64,000 nt of DNA from Octadecabacter sp. B2R22 (GCF_018861045.1 NZ_JAHKQJ010000002.1:310001-374000), one strand, 5' to 3'; counted from the first letter of the stretch, positions 7,274 to 19,641 are shown. A program made the numbers and translations. Notes: generated by a model not told the origin, from the sequence alone.

Positions 7274-9169
7274 ATGGCGTTGAGCCGCAGAACAGGTGCG
7301 CGGTTCCAAGGCTCAATTTGGCCGGGGTTCGTAGATGCGATGACTGGCCTTTTGCTGGTTTTGATGTTTGTGCTGACCATATTCATGGTGCTGCAATTCG
7401 TTTTGCAAGAAACGATCACAGGTCAGGAAACTCAGCTGGACGAACTGTCGGCCGAAGTGGCCGCATTGGCGAACGCATTGGGGCTTGAGCAGGATCGCTC
7501 AGCCACATTGGGGAGCCAAGTCGGAGTTCTCGCGGGTGAGGTCACAGGCCTGCAGGCGGATCTGACCGAAAGCGAACGGGCGGTGGCTGAGCAAAATGCG
7601 ATGATCGCCCGTCTCACCGGAGAGCGCGATGAGCTGTCGGCCGCGCTGTCTGATGCTGATACACAGATCACGGGCTACGAGGCACAGGTCGCCGGATTGT
7701 TGGCGCAACGCCGCGCCGCCGAGGTAACGATCGAAGGATTGGAAGCACGTGAGGCTGAGCTGCTGACGTCGCAAGAAGCAGCGGCGCTGGCATTGGCACA
7801 GGCCCGAACAGAGATTGACGAAGGCGAAGAAGCCGCGCGGTTGGCCGCGGCGCGTCGTGAAGCCCTTGAGGCGATGGTGGCCGAGTTGGAAACCGATGGG
7901 GCTGCGGCACAAGAACAGATCACCGCATTGGAAGCCGAGATGCTGGTCGATGCCGCCGCCGCAGAGGCCCTGCGCGAAAGGCTGGCAAGTGCGGACACCG
8001 AGATTACGGCGATGACGCTGGCGCTTGAGGAGCAACGTCAACAAGCCGAAGACACGTTGACGTTGCTGGCTGCGGCTGAAATCGCGCGAGAAGAACTCGA
8101 CCAGAACCTTGCGATTGCTTTGCTGGCCCAACAAGAAGCGCAGGCGGCGGCCGACGCCGTGGGGCTGGATCGCGAGGCTTTGGCCGAACGGTTGGCCGCC
8201 GCATTGGACGACGCAGGGGCGACAACACAAAGCATGGACGCGCTCGAAGCACAGCTCGCCGAAGCGCTGATCGCGCGCACGGGACTCGAACAAGAGCTGC
8301 AATCTGCGACGACGGATCGAGAAACACTGGGCGCTGAATTGGCGGCAGCGGTTGCGGCGTTGGCCGCGGCCCAGTCTCAGTCAGGATCGGCTGAGGCCGA
8401 TATTGATCGCCAGACAGCCCTATTGGCGCAAGCGAATGCTGCACTGGCCGAACAAGAAGCACTTTCAACAGAGAGCCAGCGGCAGGTGGCCTTGCTGAAC
8501 CAACAAGTGAGTACGTTGCGAGGGCAGTTGGATCAGCTACAAGGGTTGCTTGATTTGGCAAACGACGAAGATGTTTCGGCCAATGTGCAGATAGAGACTT
8601 TGACCCAAGACCTGAATACGGCAATGGCGCGCGCGCTTTTGGCAGAGCAACGCAATAATGCGCTTGAGGCAGCGGAGGTTGCGCGGTTGGCTGCTGAAGC
8701 AGAAGAGCTTGAGCGCTACAGGTCAGATTTCTTGGGACTGTTGCGCGATGTCCTGGAGGGTGTGGACGGGGTTCGGATCGAGGGCGATCGGTTCGTGTTC
8801 TCATCCGAGGTTTTGTTTGAACAGGGCGCTGCGGAGCTTTCGGCAGAAGGACAGGGCGAGATTGCGAAGGTTGCCCAAATCTTGAGGGATGTCGCGAGTG
8901 ATATTCCCGACGAGATTGAATGGGTTATTCGTGTGGATGGCCACACCGATAACGTGCCGTTGTCGGGCGCAGGGGAGTTCGCGAACAATTGGGAACTTAG
9001 CCAAGCGCGGGCACTGTCGGTTGTTCTGTATATGGTGAATTCGCTTGGTATTCCGCCAGACCGATTGGCCGCAAACGGGTTCGGGCAATATCAACCGATC
9101 AACCCGGCAGATACGGATGCCGCCCGCGCCCAAAACCGCCGAATCGAATTGAAGCTCACCGAGCGGTAA
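7274..9169 (+). CDS. MotB-like OmpA-family protein with giant coiled coil
   Basis: A 631-residue partner of the upstream channel protein. A short basic N-terminus is followed by one membrane helix (residues 15-44) containing WPGFVDAMTGLLLVLMF, in which Asp21 sits where MotB has its proton-carrying Asp. Residues about 46-480 are almost entirely Glu/Ala/Leu/Gln-rich heptad-like helix, predicted periplasmic coiled coil. Residues 490-631 form an OmpA/MotB peptidoglycan-binding domain with VDGHTDNVPLSG, NNWELSQARAL and QNRRIELKL. MotB itself has only a short linker at this place, so the coiled coil is unusual in length. The pair resembles motile or Zorya-type 5:2 motors, but no defence effector genes or flagellar genes lie nearby. 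Confidence 0.85.
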   Translation: MALSRRTGARFQGSIWPGFVDAMTGLLLVLMFVLTIFMVLQFVLQETITGQETQLDELSAEVAALANALGLEQDRSATLGSQVGVLAGEVTGLQADLTESERAVAEQNAMIARLTGERDELSAALSDADTQITGYEAQVAGLLAQRRAAEVTIEGLEAREAELLTSQEAAALALAQARTEIDEGEEAARLAAARREALEAMVAELETDGAAAQEQITALEAEMLVDAAAAEALRERLASADTEITAMTLALEEQRQQAEDTLTLLAAAEIAREELDQNLAIALLAQQEAQAAADAVGLDREALAERLAAALDDAGATTQSMDALEAQLAEALIARTGLEQELQSATTDRETLGAELAAAVAALAAAQSQSGSAEADIDRQTALLAQANAALAEQEALSTESQRQVALLNQQVSTLRGQLDQLQGLLDLANDEDVSANVQIETLTQDLNTAMARALLAEQRNNALEAAEVARLAAEAEELERYRSDFLGLLRDVLEGVDGVRIEGDRFVFSSEVLFEQGAAELSAEGQGEIAKVAQILRDVASDIPDEIEWVIRVDGHTDNVPLSGAGEFANNWELSQARALSVVLYMVNSLGIPPDRLAANGFGQYQPINPADTDAARAQNRRIELKLTER

Positions 9170-9233
9170 TTTAAAGGCGCGGCTGCGCCGCCCATGATTA
9201 ATGGTGCATTCCGTTGGCGTGAGCCAATCGCGG

Positions 9234-10193
9234 TCAGGGGAGGGTGACTGTGGCGGTCTGGCGGTCCAGTTCAATGCCATTACGGCTATGGATCACGACG
9301 CCATCGTAGAGGCCAGATTGCCAGCCTGCGTCTGGGGCATTCAATCCGCCCGCCCGCATGAAAAGCGCCTGTTGGCGGTCTAATACATCATCGGTTTCAA
9401 ACAGCGGGCCGTCGGGACCATCGATAGCAATGTGCAAGACGTCACCCGGTTGTGCGCCAAACGCAAAGGCCCAAAGGACAATGGGCGCGTTTGCGGAAAG
9501 TTCGGGCGCGGCTGCGGTTCCTGCTTTGACGTCGAGGTATTCGGGCACTCTGTCGGAAAATCCGGTTGTGATCAGACCACCGGGAGGGGTGTCGAGTGGG
9601 ACGTGCCAAAGGCTGGTGTCAGAAGGTTCGCCACAGGTGATCTGACCGTCAGGGTCAAACGGATCCACCACGTTTCCATCACGGCGCACAGAGATATGGA
9701 CGTGCGGGAATTGGGTCCGCCCTGAAAGCCCGACTTCGCCAAGGATATCGCCAGTGTTCACGAAGTCCCCTGTCTGCACGACGACAGAGCCTTCTTTCAT
9801 GTGGCAATACTGGGTTTCCCAGCCATCGCCGTGGGCGATGACGACGCCATTGCCACAGTCCCGCCCGTTGATTTCGCCATCAAGGTCGGGCGTGTAGATG
9901 ATATCTCGCATGTCGTTGCGCACGCTGCGCACTGTACCGGAGGCCGAGGCCAGAACGTCAACACCAGCGTCCATGTCTGCGAGCGAGTGCAGGCCGAAGT
10001 CGGTGCCTTTGTGGGTGTCATAGGTTAGCGCGCCGCATTGGAAATCTGATGCGGCTTCGCTGGGGTCGTGATCGACATAGTTCTGGATATAGCAGGTCTC
10101 ACCGAGCGCGCAGTCGATGGGGAGGTCCAATTGAAAATCCTGCGCCATGGCGGGCATGGCGCAGGATATCATGAGTGCAGTCAGGCGTATCAT
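9234..10193 (-). CDS. M23 family metallopeptidase
   Basis: A 319-residue secreted protein with a signal peptide (MIRLTALMISCAMPAMAQD, cut after AMA). The M23/LytM zinc ligands are visible: THKGTDFGL (HxxxD) and FPHVHISV (HxH), with ANG-like loops YCHMKEGSVVVQTGDFV between them. A C-terminal beta region of about 120 residues follows the peptidase. M23 enzymes cut peptide cross-links in peptidoglycan in the periplasm. ATG 10193 overlaps the last base of the clpA TAA, so translation is coupled to clpA. The open frame upstream of this start is only the shadow of clpA. It is convergent with the MotB-like gene. Confidence 0.88.
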   Translation of the reverse strand: MIRLTALMISCAMPAMAQDFQLDLPIDCALGETCYIQNYVDHDPSEAASDFQCGALTYDTHKGTDFGLHSLADMDAGVDVLASASGTVRSVRNDMRDIIYTPDLDGEINGRDCGNGVVIAHGDGWETQYCHMKEGSVVVQTGDFVNTGDILGEVGLSGRTQFPHVHISVRRDGNVVDPFDPDGQITCGEPSDTSLWHVPLDTPPGGLITTGFSDRVPEYLDVKAGTAAAPELSANAPIVLWAFAFGAQPGDVLHIAIDGPDGPLFETDDVLDRQQALFMRAGGLNAPDAGWQSGLYDGVVIHSRNGIELDRQTATVTLP

Positions 10194-12514
10194 TAGTCCG
10201 CAGCGAGAAGCGGCGGTTTGTCTTTTGAGATACGAGCCTTTTCTGGTGGTTCGATCTGGAGATCCAGTTCGCCCTTTCTGGTGCCGACTTTGACGTGGCC
10301 ACCTTTGGCCAGCTGTCCGAATAGCAGTTCTTCGGCCAGTGGTTTCTTGATGTATTCTTGGATGACGCGGCCCAAGGGGCGCGCACCCATTTTGTCGTCG
10401 TACCCTTTGTCGGCCAACCATTCGGCGGCTGGGCGGGTCAACTCGATAGAGACGTTGCGATCCATGAGTTGTGCTTCGAGTTGCAGCACGAACTTTTCGA
10501 CCACTTGAAGGATGACTTCTTTGCCGAGCGGCGCGAAGGAAACCACAGCGTCCAGACGGTTGCGGAATTCTGGCGTGAAGGTCTTTTCCAGGGCCGCAGT
10601 GTCTTCGCCGGTGCGGCGATCACGACCAAAGCCGATCGCCTCTTTCGCCATTTCGGACGCACCCGCGTTGGATGTCATGATGATGATGACATTGCGGAAA
10701 TCTGTTGTCCGGCCATTGTGGTCGGTCAGTTTGCCGTGATCCATCACCTGCAACAGAATGTTGTAGACGTCGGGATGCGCCTTTTCCATTTCATCGAGCA
10801 GAAGCACGCAGTGCGGGTTTTGATCGACGCCGTCGGTCAGCATGCCGCCTTGGTCAAAGCCGACATAGCCCGGAGGCGCACCGATAAGACGAGAAACCGC
10901 GTGTTTTTCCATGTATTCGGACATATCAAACCGCAAGAGTTCGACGCCCAAAGTATCTGCCAGCTGTTTGGCGACTTCGGTTTTACCCACACCTGTTGGC
11001 CCTGCGAACAGGTAGTTGCCGATAGGCTTTTCAGGTTCACGCAGGCCTGCACGGGACAGTTTGATCGCCGAGGACAGCGCGACAATGGCGTCGTCTTGAC
11101 CGAACACAACCCGCTTGAGGCTGGATTCGAGATCTTTCAGCACCTCAGCATCGTCTTTGGTGACGTTCTTGGGAGGGATGCGTGCGATTTTCGCGACAAC
11201 CGCTTCGATTTCCTTAGCACCGATGGTTTTACGGCGTTTGGATTCCGCGACCAGATGCTGAGCTGCGCCCGCTTCGTCGATGACGTCAATCGCCTTATCC
11301 GGCAATTTACGGTCGTTGATATAGCGCGCGGCCAATTCTACAGCCGATTTGATCGCATCAGCGGTGTATTTGATCTGGTGGTGGTCCTCGAAGTACGGCT
11401 TCAGGCCTTTGAGGATCTTGATGGAATCCTCAACAGACGGCTCGTTCACATCGATCTTTTGGAAACGACGGGCCAAGGCACGGTCTTTCTCAAAATGTTG
11501 GCGGAATTCCTTATAGGTGGTGGAACCCATGCAGCGCAGTTTGCCGCCCGCAAGCGCAGGTTTCAGCAAGTTGGATGCATCCATCGCGCCGCCGGACGTC
11601 GCGCCAGCGCCGATCACAGTATGAATTTCATCGATGAACAACACGGCGTCATCGTGATCTTCCATTTCGGTCATCACGGCCTTGAGGCGTTCTTCAAAAT
11701 CGCCTCGGTAGCGCGTGCCAGCCAGAAGTGCGCCCATATCTAAGGAGTAGATTGTTGTGCCGGACAGAACCTCAGGCACTTCACCTTCGACGATTTTGCG
11801 CGCCAGACCTTCGGCAATGGCAGTTTTGCCAACGCCTGGATCACCAACGAGCAACGGATTGTTCTTGCGGCGGCGGCACAGGACCTGCACGCAGCGTTCG
11901 ACTTCGTGGCTGCGGCCGATCAGTGGATCAACATCGCCTTCAGAGGCTTTAACATTGAGATCTACGCAGTATTTGGCCAAGGCGCTTTCGTCTTTGCTTT
12001 CTTCGCTCGCAACGTCTGCTTCTTCGTCCAGAGTTGGCGCACCAGAAACGGGGCGGCTTTCGCCGAATGCGGGATCTTTGGCGACACCATGGGCGATGAA
12101 GTTCACTGCGTCATAGCGGGTCATATCCTGATCTTGTAGGAAGTAGGCAGCGTTGCTTTCGCGTTCAGCAAAGATCGCGACTAGAACGTTGGCGCCCGTG
12201 ACTTCGGTACGGCCAGAGGACTGAACGTGGATCGCAGCACGTTGGATAACGCGCTGGAATGCGGCTGTTGGAACGGCCTCAGAACCTTCAACCTCGGTCA
12301 CAAGAGTGGAAAGGTCGTCGTCAATGAAATCTTCGAGCGTTTTGCGAAGCTCATCCAGATCAACGGAACAGGCCTTCATGACGCGGGCCGCGTCAGGTTC
12401 ATCAACCAACGCGAGCAAAAGGTGCTCAAGCGTGGCGAGTTCGTGTTTTTTGGCATTGGCAAGCGCCAAGGCGCCATGAATGGACTGCTCAAGCGTGGTG
12501 GAGAATGATGGCAC
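10193..12514 (-). CDS. clpA: ATP-dependent Clp protease ATP-binding subunit ClpA
   Basis: The 773-residue product has the double Clp_N repeat (residues 1-145), a first AAA module with GDPGVGKTAIAEG and a second with GPTGVGKTEVAKQ, and the ClpP-docking IGF loop (KEAIGFGRDRRTG), which is the hallmark of ClpA rather than ClpB. It unfolds proteins and feeds them to ClpP in the cytosol. The start is GTG at 12514 with AAGGAG seven bases upstream. The adaptor gene clpS, often directly upstream of clpA in this group, is not present here: the next gene upstream is gloB after 186 nt. The stop codon overlaps the M23 peptidase start. Confidence 0.96.
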   Translation of the reverse strand: MPSFSTTLEQSIHGALALANAKKHELATLEHLLLALVDEPDAARVMKACSVDLDELRKTLEDFIDDDLSTLVTEVEGSEAVPTAAFQRVIQRAAIHVQSSGRTEVTGANVLVAIFAERESNAAYFLQDQDMTRYDAVNFIAHGVAKDPAFGESRPVSGAPTLDEEADVASEESKDESALAKYCVDLNVKASEGDVDPLIGRSHEVERCVQVLCRRRKNNPLLVGDPGVGKTAIAEGLARKIVEGEVPEVLSGTTIYSLDMGALLAGTRYRGDFEERLKAVMTEMEDHDDAVLFIDEIHTVIGAGATSGGAMDASNLLKPALAGGKLRCMGSTTYKEFRQHFEKDRALARRFQKIDVNEPSVEDSIKILKGLKPYFEDHHQIKYTADAIKSAVELAARYINDRKLPDKAIDVIDEAGAAQHLVAESKRRKTIGAKEIEAVVAKIARIPPKNVTKDDAEVLKDLESSLKRVVFGQDDAIVALSSAIKLSRAGLREPEKPIGNYLFAGPTGVGKTEVAKQLADTLGVELLRFDMSEYMEKHAVSRLIGAPPGYVGFDQGGMLTDGVDQNPHCVLLLDEMEKAHPDVYNILLQVMDHGKLTDHNGRTTDFRNVIIIMTSNAGASEMAKEAIGFGRDRRTGEDTAALEKTFTPEFRNRLDAVVSFAPLGKEVILQVVEKFVLQLEAQLMDRNVSIELTRPAAEWLADKGYDDKMGARPLGRVIQEYIKKPLAEELLFGQLAKGGHVKVGTRKGELDLQIEPPEKARISKDKPPLLAAD

Positions 12515-12700
12515 GTTGGTGCTCCTTCTTGATCGAGGGTCTATCGGCCAATTGCGACCCGCCTAGACCGTGGCCTCTTAGAGTTAAGTTTTGGCTTATT
12601 TCGCCGAGCTTCAAGGGAAAAATGGGCACAAAACCGTTACTGAGGGCCGAAAGTGGTGTTGAAGACTCTTTTTTGGGCAAGCAGGTAAGGGGTTGGAGGG

Positions 12701-13465
12701 CTATTGGAACGTATCGCGCTTTTTTCGAACTGCAGCGAAAACGTCGGTTGGATCTTGGTTTACCATGCTCATTGCGGATTGCAGTGCGGAAACATCCGCC
12801 CGCAGAAAGGGGTTGGTTCGTTTTTCCAGCCCCAGTTCGGATGGGACCGTCGGAAGCCCCGCAGCGCGGGTTTTAGTGATTTCGTCTATACGAGAGATAA
12901 GGTCAGCATTCTGAGGTTCAATAGTCAGAGCGAAACGTGCGTTGGTTTCTGTATATTCATGACCCGAACAAACCCGTGTTTCATCGGGCAGGATGCGGAG
13001 TTTCTGCATCGACTGCCACATTTGCGCCGGCGTGCCTTCAAACAAGCGGCCGCAGCCCAATGCCATCAAGCTGTCAGCTGTAAACACCACGCCTGCAGCT
13101 TCAACGTAGACAGCGATGTGGTTAATCGTGTGGCCCGAAACGTCAAAGACCTGCGCTTTTGCACCACAGATGGTCAGATCATCTCCTTCGCTGACGGCCA
13201 AATCGAGCGGGGGAAGCCGGTCTGCGTCGGCGGCGGCACCGATCACCCGCGCCGAACCGCGAAGGGCGGGCAGCCCATCAACATGGTCCCAATGGTGATG
13301 GGTCAGAAGGATATCGGTCAAAATCCACCCCTGCGCATCTAGTGAAGCCTGAATCGGCGCTGCTTCGGGGGCATCGACCAGCAACGTTTCACCGCTGTCT
13401 GAATTGTGCAGCAGGAATGCGTAATTATCTTCGAGGCAGGGGACAGTTAACAGTTCAAGAGGCAT
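12701..13465 (-). CDS. gloB: Hydroxyacylglutathione hydrolase (glyoxalase II)
   Basis: A 254-residue metallo-beta-lactamase-fold protein with the di-zinc motif THHHWDHVDG, further ligands in VFDVSGHTINHIAVY and FTADSLM, and the C-terminal glyoxalase II segment (CSGHEYTETNARFALTIEP). It hydrolyses S-lactoylglutathione to D-lactate in methylglyoxal detoxification. ATG 13465 is used because AAGGAC lies 12 bases upstream and the protein then has normal GloB length; the open frame extends 21 codons further without support. It is divergent from the methyltransferase gene, 62 nt apart. Confidence 0.95.
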   Translation of the reverse strand: MPLELLTVPCLEDNYAFLLHNSDSGETLLVDAPEAAPIQASLDAQGWILTDILLTHHHWDHVDGLPALRGSARVIGAAADADRLPPLDLAVSEGDDLTICGAKAQVFDVSGHTINHIAVYVEAAGVVFTADSLMALGCGRLFEGTPAQMWQSMQKLRILPDETRVCSGHEYTETNARFALTIEPQNADLISRIDEITKTRAAGLPTVPSELGLEKRTNPFLRADVSALQSAMSMVNQDPTDVFAAVRKKRDTFQ

Positions 13466-13527
13466 GGCATTGGCGTCCTTGATGGGTATGGTAGCGGTGA
13501 GTGTTACTGAAAGCAGGTGCCTGCGCA

Positions 13528-14274
13528 ATGCATCTAGACGTGCATGATCTGAGAGAATTCTATTATCGCAGCACGTTGGGGCGTGCGGCCCAAAAGGTGA
13601 TCCGCACTGAACTCACCCGCTTATGGCCTGAGGCAAAGGGGCAAACGGTTGTGGGGTTCGGCTTTGCGGTGCCATTATTGCGGCCCTTTATGGATGACGC
13701 GCGGCGGGTCATTGGGTTGATGCCGGGACCGCAGGGCGTCATGCCGTGGCCCGCGGGCCAGAAGAACGTCAGCGTTTTGTGCGAAGATACGCTTTGGCCG
13801 TTGGCGGCAGGGTCCGTCGATAAGTTGGTTTTGCTACATGGCTTGGAAACATCGGATCATCCGATGGCTTTGCTGGATGAATGCTGGCGGGTGTTGGGGC
13901 CGGGCGGGCGTGCGGTGTTTATCGTGCCAAATCGCGCTGGGCTGTGGTCTCGCGCCGACAATACTCCGTTTGGCTTCGGACGGCCCTATTCGCTGGGACA
14001 ACTAGAAAGTCAGCTGCGGTCTGTCGGGTTGATCCCTGTAAAGACGCTTTCGACACTCTATCAGCCGCCATCGTCCAAGCGGATGTGGCGCAAGTTGGCG
14101 GGGACCATGGAGAACGCAGGTCGCCATTTGCCCGTGTTGGCGGCGGGCGGGGTGCTCATGATTGAGGCGACCAAACAGGTGCCTCAGCCAAAACGCCCAG
14201 GCCTAACGCAAGCGGTCAAACGGCCTCTGCGCGTTCTTGAAGGCATGGGCGGGCCGGTGGTGAAACCCGTTTAA
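13528..14274 (+). CDS. Class I SAM-dependent methyltransferase
   Basis: The 248-residue protein has a Methyltransf_11-like core: a glycine-containing strand [11 protein letters not shown] in motif [35 protein letters not shown] for motifs IV-V, and a C-terminal extension with conserved basic residues. It is the methyltransferase commonly paired with gloB in Rhodobacteraceae, but its substrate is not known. ATG at 13528 is preferred; a GTG nine codons earlier lacks a ribosome binding site. It faces away from gloB, so the two could share regulatory sequence in the 62-nt gap. Confidence 0.82.
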   Translation: MHLDVHDLREFYYRSTLGRAAQKVIRTELTRLWPEAKGQTVVGFGFAVPLLRPFMDDARRVIGLMPGPQGVMPWPAGQKNVSVLCEDTLWPLAAGSVDKLVLLHGLETSDHPMALLDECWRVLGPGGRAVFIVPNRAGLWSRADNTPFGFGRPYSLGQLESQLRSVGLIPVKTLSTLYQPPSSKRMWRKLAGTMENAGRHLPVLAAGGVLMIEATKQVPQPKRPGLTQAVKRPLRVLEGMGGPVVKPV

Positions 14275-14734
14275 CGCGCGGGCCGCTTGGCTGAAGCAAA
14301 CTGTTAAGCGTCCAAGACTCTTAAATGATTCTGAATCAGGGTCAGGTTAGCGGCGATCTCGACAAGCGGGAGTTGAAGGGCGCTCTGTTTTTGATGGGTT
14401 GCTGACTTTGTGCCAAAACGCCGCACCCCGTTGCAGTTTTTTATCAGAAAACTAGGGTTTGCACCGCTTCGTGCGGCGGCCATCTGGTTGCAAAGGCTAA
14501 GGAATGAGCATTTCAGAGCGGAAATGCCAGTAAAACGGTGCGAAAGTATTTCGGTATGCAAAGGTGTACTGAAACCCCTGCGCTTAACGTTTTGCACCGC
14601 AAGGCGGTTGCCCCGTTTGGAACCCTCTGCTACATCGACCCAGAATTAACTGCCCCGCGACTCTGTGGGGCTTTAATGTGACCCCCCAAAGCCTTCTCCT
14701 GAAGGGTCGGGGCCAAGACATCGGAAGGGTGGAC
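14275..14734. other. 460-nt gene-free region upstream of the F1 operon
   Basis: No convincing gene is present: the short open frames on both strands lack ribosome binding sites and family likeness. The 10-mer TTTGCACCGC occurs twice (14458-14467 and 14591-14600), and a GCCGC-rich hairpin follows the first copy. A promoter-like pair and a hairpin before atpH are described separately. The region probably holds the promoter and leader of the atp operon. Confidence 0.6.
14608..14671 (+). promoter_or_regulatory. Candidate promoter and leader hairpin of atpHAGDC
   Basis: TTGCCC at 14608-14613 and TACATC at 14631-14636 are separated by 17 nt, a plausible housekeeping promoter. Within the predicted leader, GCCCCGC and GTGGGGC (14652-14671, one G-T wobble, 6-nt loop) form a hairpin followed by CTTTAATG. 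The motif match is moderate and no other data support it. Confidence 0.4.
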
Positions 14735-15295
14735 GTGTCTGAATCAGCTTCGATTTCCTCCGGCATCGCAACACGCTATGCCACAGCCGTCTTTGACCTG
14801 AGCAAAGACGCCAAAGGCCTTAATGGTCTTGAAACAGATATTAACGCTTTGTCTGACGCCCTTGCAGGTAGTGACGACCTAAGCGATTTGATTTCGTCCC
14901 CACTCTATAGCCGCGACCAACAGGGCGCTGCGATCGGGGCCGTTGCCAAGAAAATGAAACTCTCAAAAACCATGACCAACACGCTGGCGCTTATGGCGTC
15001 CAAACGTCGCTTGTTCGTGGTGCCGCAGTTGGTCGCGTCTTTGCGTGACATGATTGCGGAACATAAGGGCGAAGTAACGGCTGATGTCGTTTCTGCCAAA
15101 GCCCTGACCAAAGCCCAATCCGACAAGCTGGCAAAGACGCTTAAGGCGTCCGTTGGCTCTGACGTGATTATCAATGCGACCGTTGATGAAACTCTCATCG
15201 GCGGTCTTGTCGTTAAAGTTGGCTCCAAAATGATCGACACGTCGGTCAAGGCGAAGCTCAACGCCCTCCAAAACACTATGAAAGAGGCCCGGTAA
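14735..15295 (+). CDS. atpH: ATP synthase F1 subunit delta
   Basis: The 186-residue delta (OSCP) subunit links the F1 head to the peripheral stalk. The family start pattern [21 protein letters not shown] and the closing [20 protein letters not shown] are present. GTG at 14735 is chosen because the SES... beginning matches homologues and GGAAGGG lies 7 bases upstream; an in-frame ATG at 14678 would add 19 residues unlike the family. It is the first gene of the F1 operon. The Fo genes (atpIBEF) are absent here, as expected for Rhodobacteraceae where they form another operon. Confidence 0.95.
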   Translation: MSESASISSGIATRYATAVFDLSKDAKGLNGLETDINALSDALAGSDDLSDLISSPLYSRDQQGAAIGAVAKKMKLSKTMTNTLALMASKRRLFVVPQLVASLRDMIAEHKGEVTADVVSAKALTKAQSDKLAKTLKASVGSDVIINATVDETLIGGLVVKVGSKMIDTSVKAKLNALQNTMKEAR

Positions 15296-16830
15296 TGGCG
15301 ATCCAAGCTGCGGAAATCTCCGCGATCCTCAAGGACCAAATTAAGAACTTCGGTAAAGAAGCCGAAGTTGCAGAAGTTGGCCGCGTGCTGTCCGTCGGTG
15401 ACGGTATTGCGCGTGTATATGGCCTCGATAACATTCAGGCCGGCGAAATGGTTGAATTCCCAGGTGGAATTCAGGGCATGGCGCTGAACCTCGAAGCTGA
15501 CAACGTCGGTGTTGTTATCTTTGGTTCCGACCAAGACATTAAAGAAGGCGACACAGTTAAGCGTACAAACGCGATTGTGGACGTTCCAGTTGGCGACGAG
15601 CTGCTGGGCCGCGTCGTTGATGGCCTTGGTAATCCGATTGACGGCAAAGGCCCGATCAAAGCCAAGAAGCGTGCGATTGCGGATGCAAAAGCACCGGGTA
15701 TTATCCCGCGTAAATCGGTTCACGAACCGATGGCGACAGGCCTGAAGTCTGTGGATGCGATGATCCCGATTGGCCGTGGCCAGCGCGAATTGATCATTGG
15801 TGACCGCCAAACAGGTAAAACAGCGATCGCGCTCGACACGATCCTGAACCAAAAGTCTTACAACGACGCAGCCAAAGACGAAGGCGGCAAGCTTTACTGT
15901 GTATACGTGGCCATCGGCCAGAAGCGTTCCACAGTGGCTCAGTTGGTTAAGAAGCTCGAAGAAGCTGGCGCGATGGAATATTCCATCGTTGTAGCTGCGA
16001 CAGCGTCTGACCCTGCTCCTCTGCAGTTTCTCGCACCATACGCAGCGACTGCGATGGCTGAACACTTCCGCGACAATGGCCGACACGCTTTGATCATCTA
16101 TGATGACCTTTCCAAGCAAGCTGTTGCGTATCGCCAGATGTCCCTTCTGCTCCGTCGCCCACCAGGCCGTGAAGCGTACCCAGGTGACGTTTTCTACCTT
16201 CACTCCAGACTTCTTGAGCGTTCCTCGAAGCTGAACGAAGACAACGGCTCCGGTTCTTTGACAGCTTTGCCTGTTATCGAAACTCAGGGTGGTGACGTGT
16301 CTGCGTTTATTCCGACAAACGTGATTTCGATCACCGATGGTCAGATCTTCTTGGAAACTGAATTGTTCTACCAAGGTATCCGCCCTGCGGTTAACACTGG
16401 TCTGTCTGTTTCTCGTGTCGGTTCATCCGCTCAGACATCTGCGATGTCCTCTGTTGCTGGTCCTGTTAAGCTGTCGCTTGCTCAGTACCGTGAAATGGCT
16501 GCCTTCGCGCAGTTCGGTTCCGACCTCGACGCGGCAACACAGCGCCTTCTGGCCCGTGGTGCACGTTTGACAGAGCTGATGAAGCAAAAGCAGTACTCAC
16601 CGCTGACCAACGCTGAAATCGTTGTTGTCATCTTCGCCGGTACAAACGGTTACCTCGACAACGTTGACGTGTCTCGTGTTGGCGAATGGGAAGCTGCGCT
16701 TTTGAAGCACATGCATGCAAACCACGCGGATGTTCTTGACTGGATCACCAACGACGATCCTAAAATCAAGGGCGATGCCGCCGACAAACTTAAAGCAGCT
16801 CTCGATCCGTTCGCAGCTGATTTCGCTTAA
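15295..16830 (+). CDS. atpA: ATP synthase F1 subunit alpha
   Basis: The 511-residue alpha subunit carries the non-catalytic nucleotide site, [13 protein letters not shown] (Walker A), and the family signature [17 protein letters not shown]. It alternates with beta subunits in the F1 hexamer on the cytoplasmic side of the membrane. The ATG overlaps the atpH stop by one base (TAATG). Codon use is strongly biased, with ACA the main threonine codon, in line with high expression. Confidence 0.98.
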   Translation: MAIQAAEISAILKDQIKNFGKEAEVAEVGRVLSVGDGIARVYGLDNIQAGEMVEFPGGIQGMALNLEADNVGVVIFGSDQDIKEGDTVKRTNAIVDVPVGDELLGRVVDGLGNPIDGKGPIKAKKRAIADAKAPGIIPRKSVHEPMATGLKSVDAMIPIGRGQRELIIGDRQTGKTAIALDTILNQKSYNDAAKDEGGKLYCVYVAIGQKRSTVAQLVKKLEEAGAMEYSIVVAATASDPAPLQFLAPYAATAMAEHFRDNGRHALIIYDDLSKQAVAYRQMSLLLRRPPGREAYPGDVFYLHSRLLERSSKLNEDNGSGSLTALPVIETQGGDVSAFIPTNVISITDGQIFLETELFYQGIRPAVNTGLSVSRVGSSAQTSAMSSVAGPVKLSLAQYREMAAFAQFGSDLDAATQRLLARGARLTELMKQKQYSPLTNAEIVVVIFAGTNGYLDNVDVSRVGEWEAALLKHMHANHADVLDWITNDDPKIKGDAADKLKAALDPFAADFA

Positions 16831-16847
16831 GGGAAGGATGACGCCAA

Positions 16848-19164
<2,317 letters not shown>

Positions 19165-19215
19165 GATCGGCCCCGACTGCGAGAGCAGTCAATTGTAAGA
19201 TGTAGGAGCCTAACA

Positions 19216-19617
19216 ATGGCAGACTTCAAATTTGATCTCGTGTCTCCTGAACGCCGCTTGGCGGAAATGGATGCAACAGAAGTTCAGATCCCAGGTGCGG
19301 ATGGGGACATGACGGCTATGGCCGATCACGCTCCAACCATCACCACGCTGCGCCCTGGTATTCTGGCCGTCACCCATGCGGGTGGCGTCGAGGAATACAT
19401 CGTATCCGGCGGTTTCGCCGAGATCAGCCCAACAGGCGTCTCCGTTCTTGCGGAAAAGGCGATCCCAAAGGCCGAGATCACAGCTGAGCAGATGCAAAAG
19501 CTGGTCGATGAAGCGCATGCCGCTCATCAATCCGCGGCCGAACTTGGCCAAGGCGTTGATGAAGCGGACATGATCCGCAACGCAATGGTTGACGTTGCAG
19601 GTCTGGTCGGCGCGTAA
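19216..19617 (+). CDS. atpC: ATP synthase F1 subunit epsilon
   Basis: The 133-residue epsilon subunit has the beta-sandwich start [25 protein letters not shown] split here across the well-known VSPE motif, and a helical C-terminus ending in alanine-rich residues. It regulates ATP hydrolysis by F1. AGGAG lies 8 bases before the ATG. It is the last gene of the operon and is followed by a strong terminator 25 nt after the stop. Confidence 0.96.
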   Translation: MADFKFDLVSPERRLAEMDATEVQIPGADGDMTAMADHAPTITTLRPGILAVTHAGGVEEYIVSGGFAEISPTGVSVLAEKAIPKAEITAEQMQKLVDEAHAAHQSAAELGQGVDEADMIRNAMVDVAGLVGA

Positions 19618-19641
19618 ACGCAGGTCGTATTGAATTGAAGA

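Noticed and set aside
6092-9169. Zorya defence system
   Set aside because: Only MotA-like and MotB-like components are present; no ZorC/ZorD/ZorE-type genes lie nearby and the long segment is in the B subunit.
14410-14649. Short open frames in the atp leader region as genes
   Set aside because: No ribosome binding site, no family likeness, overlapping frames on both strands.
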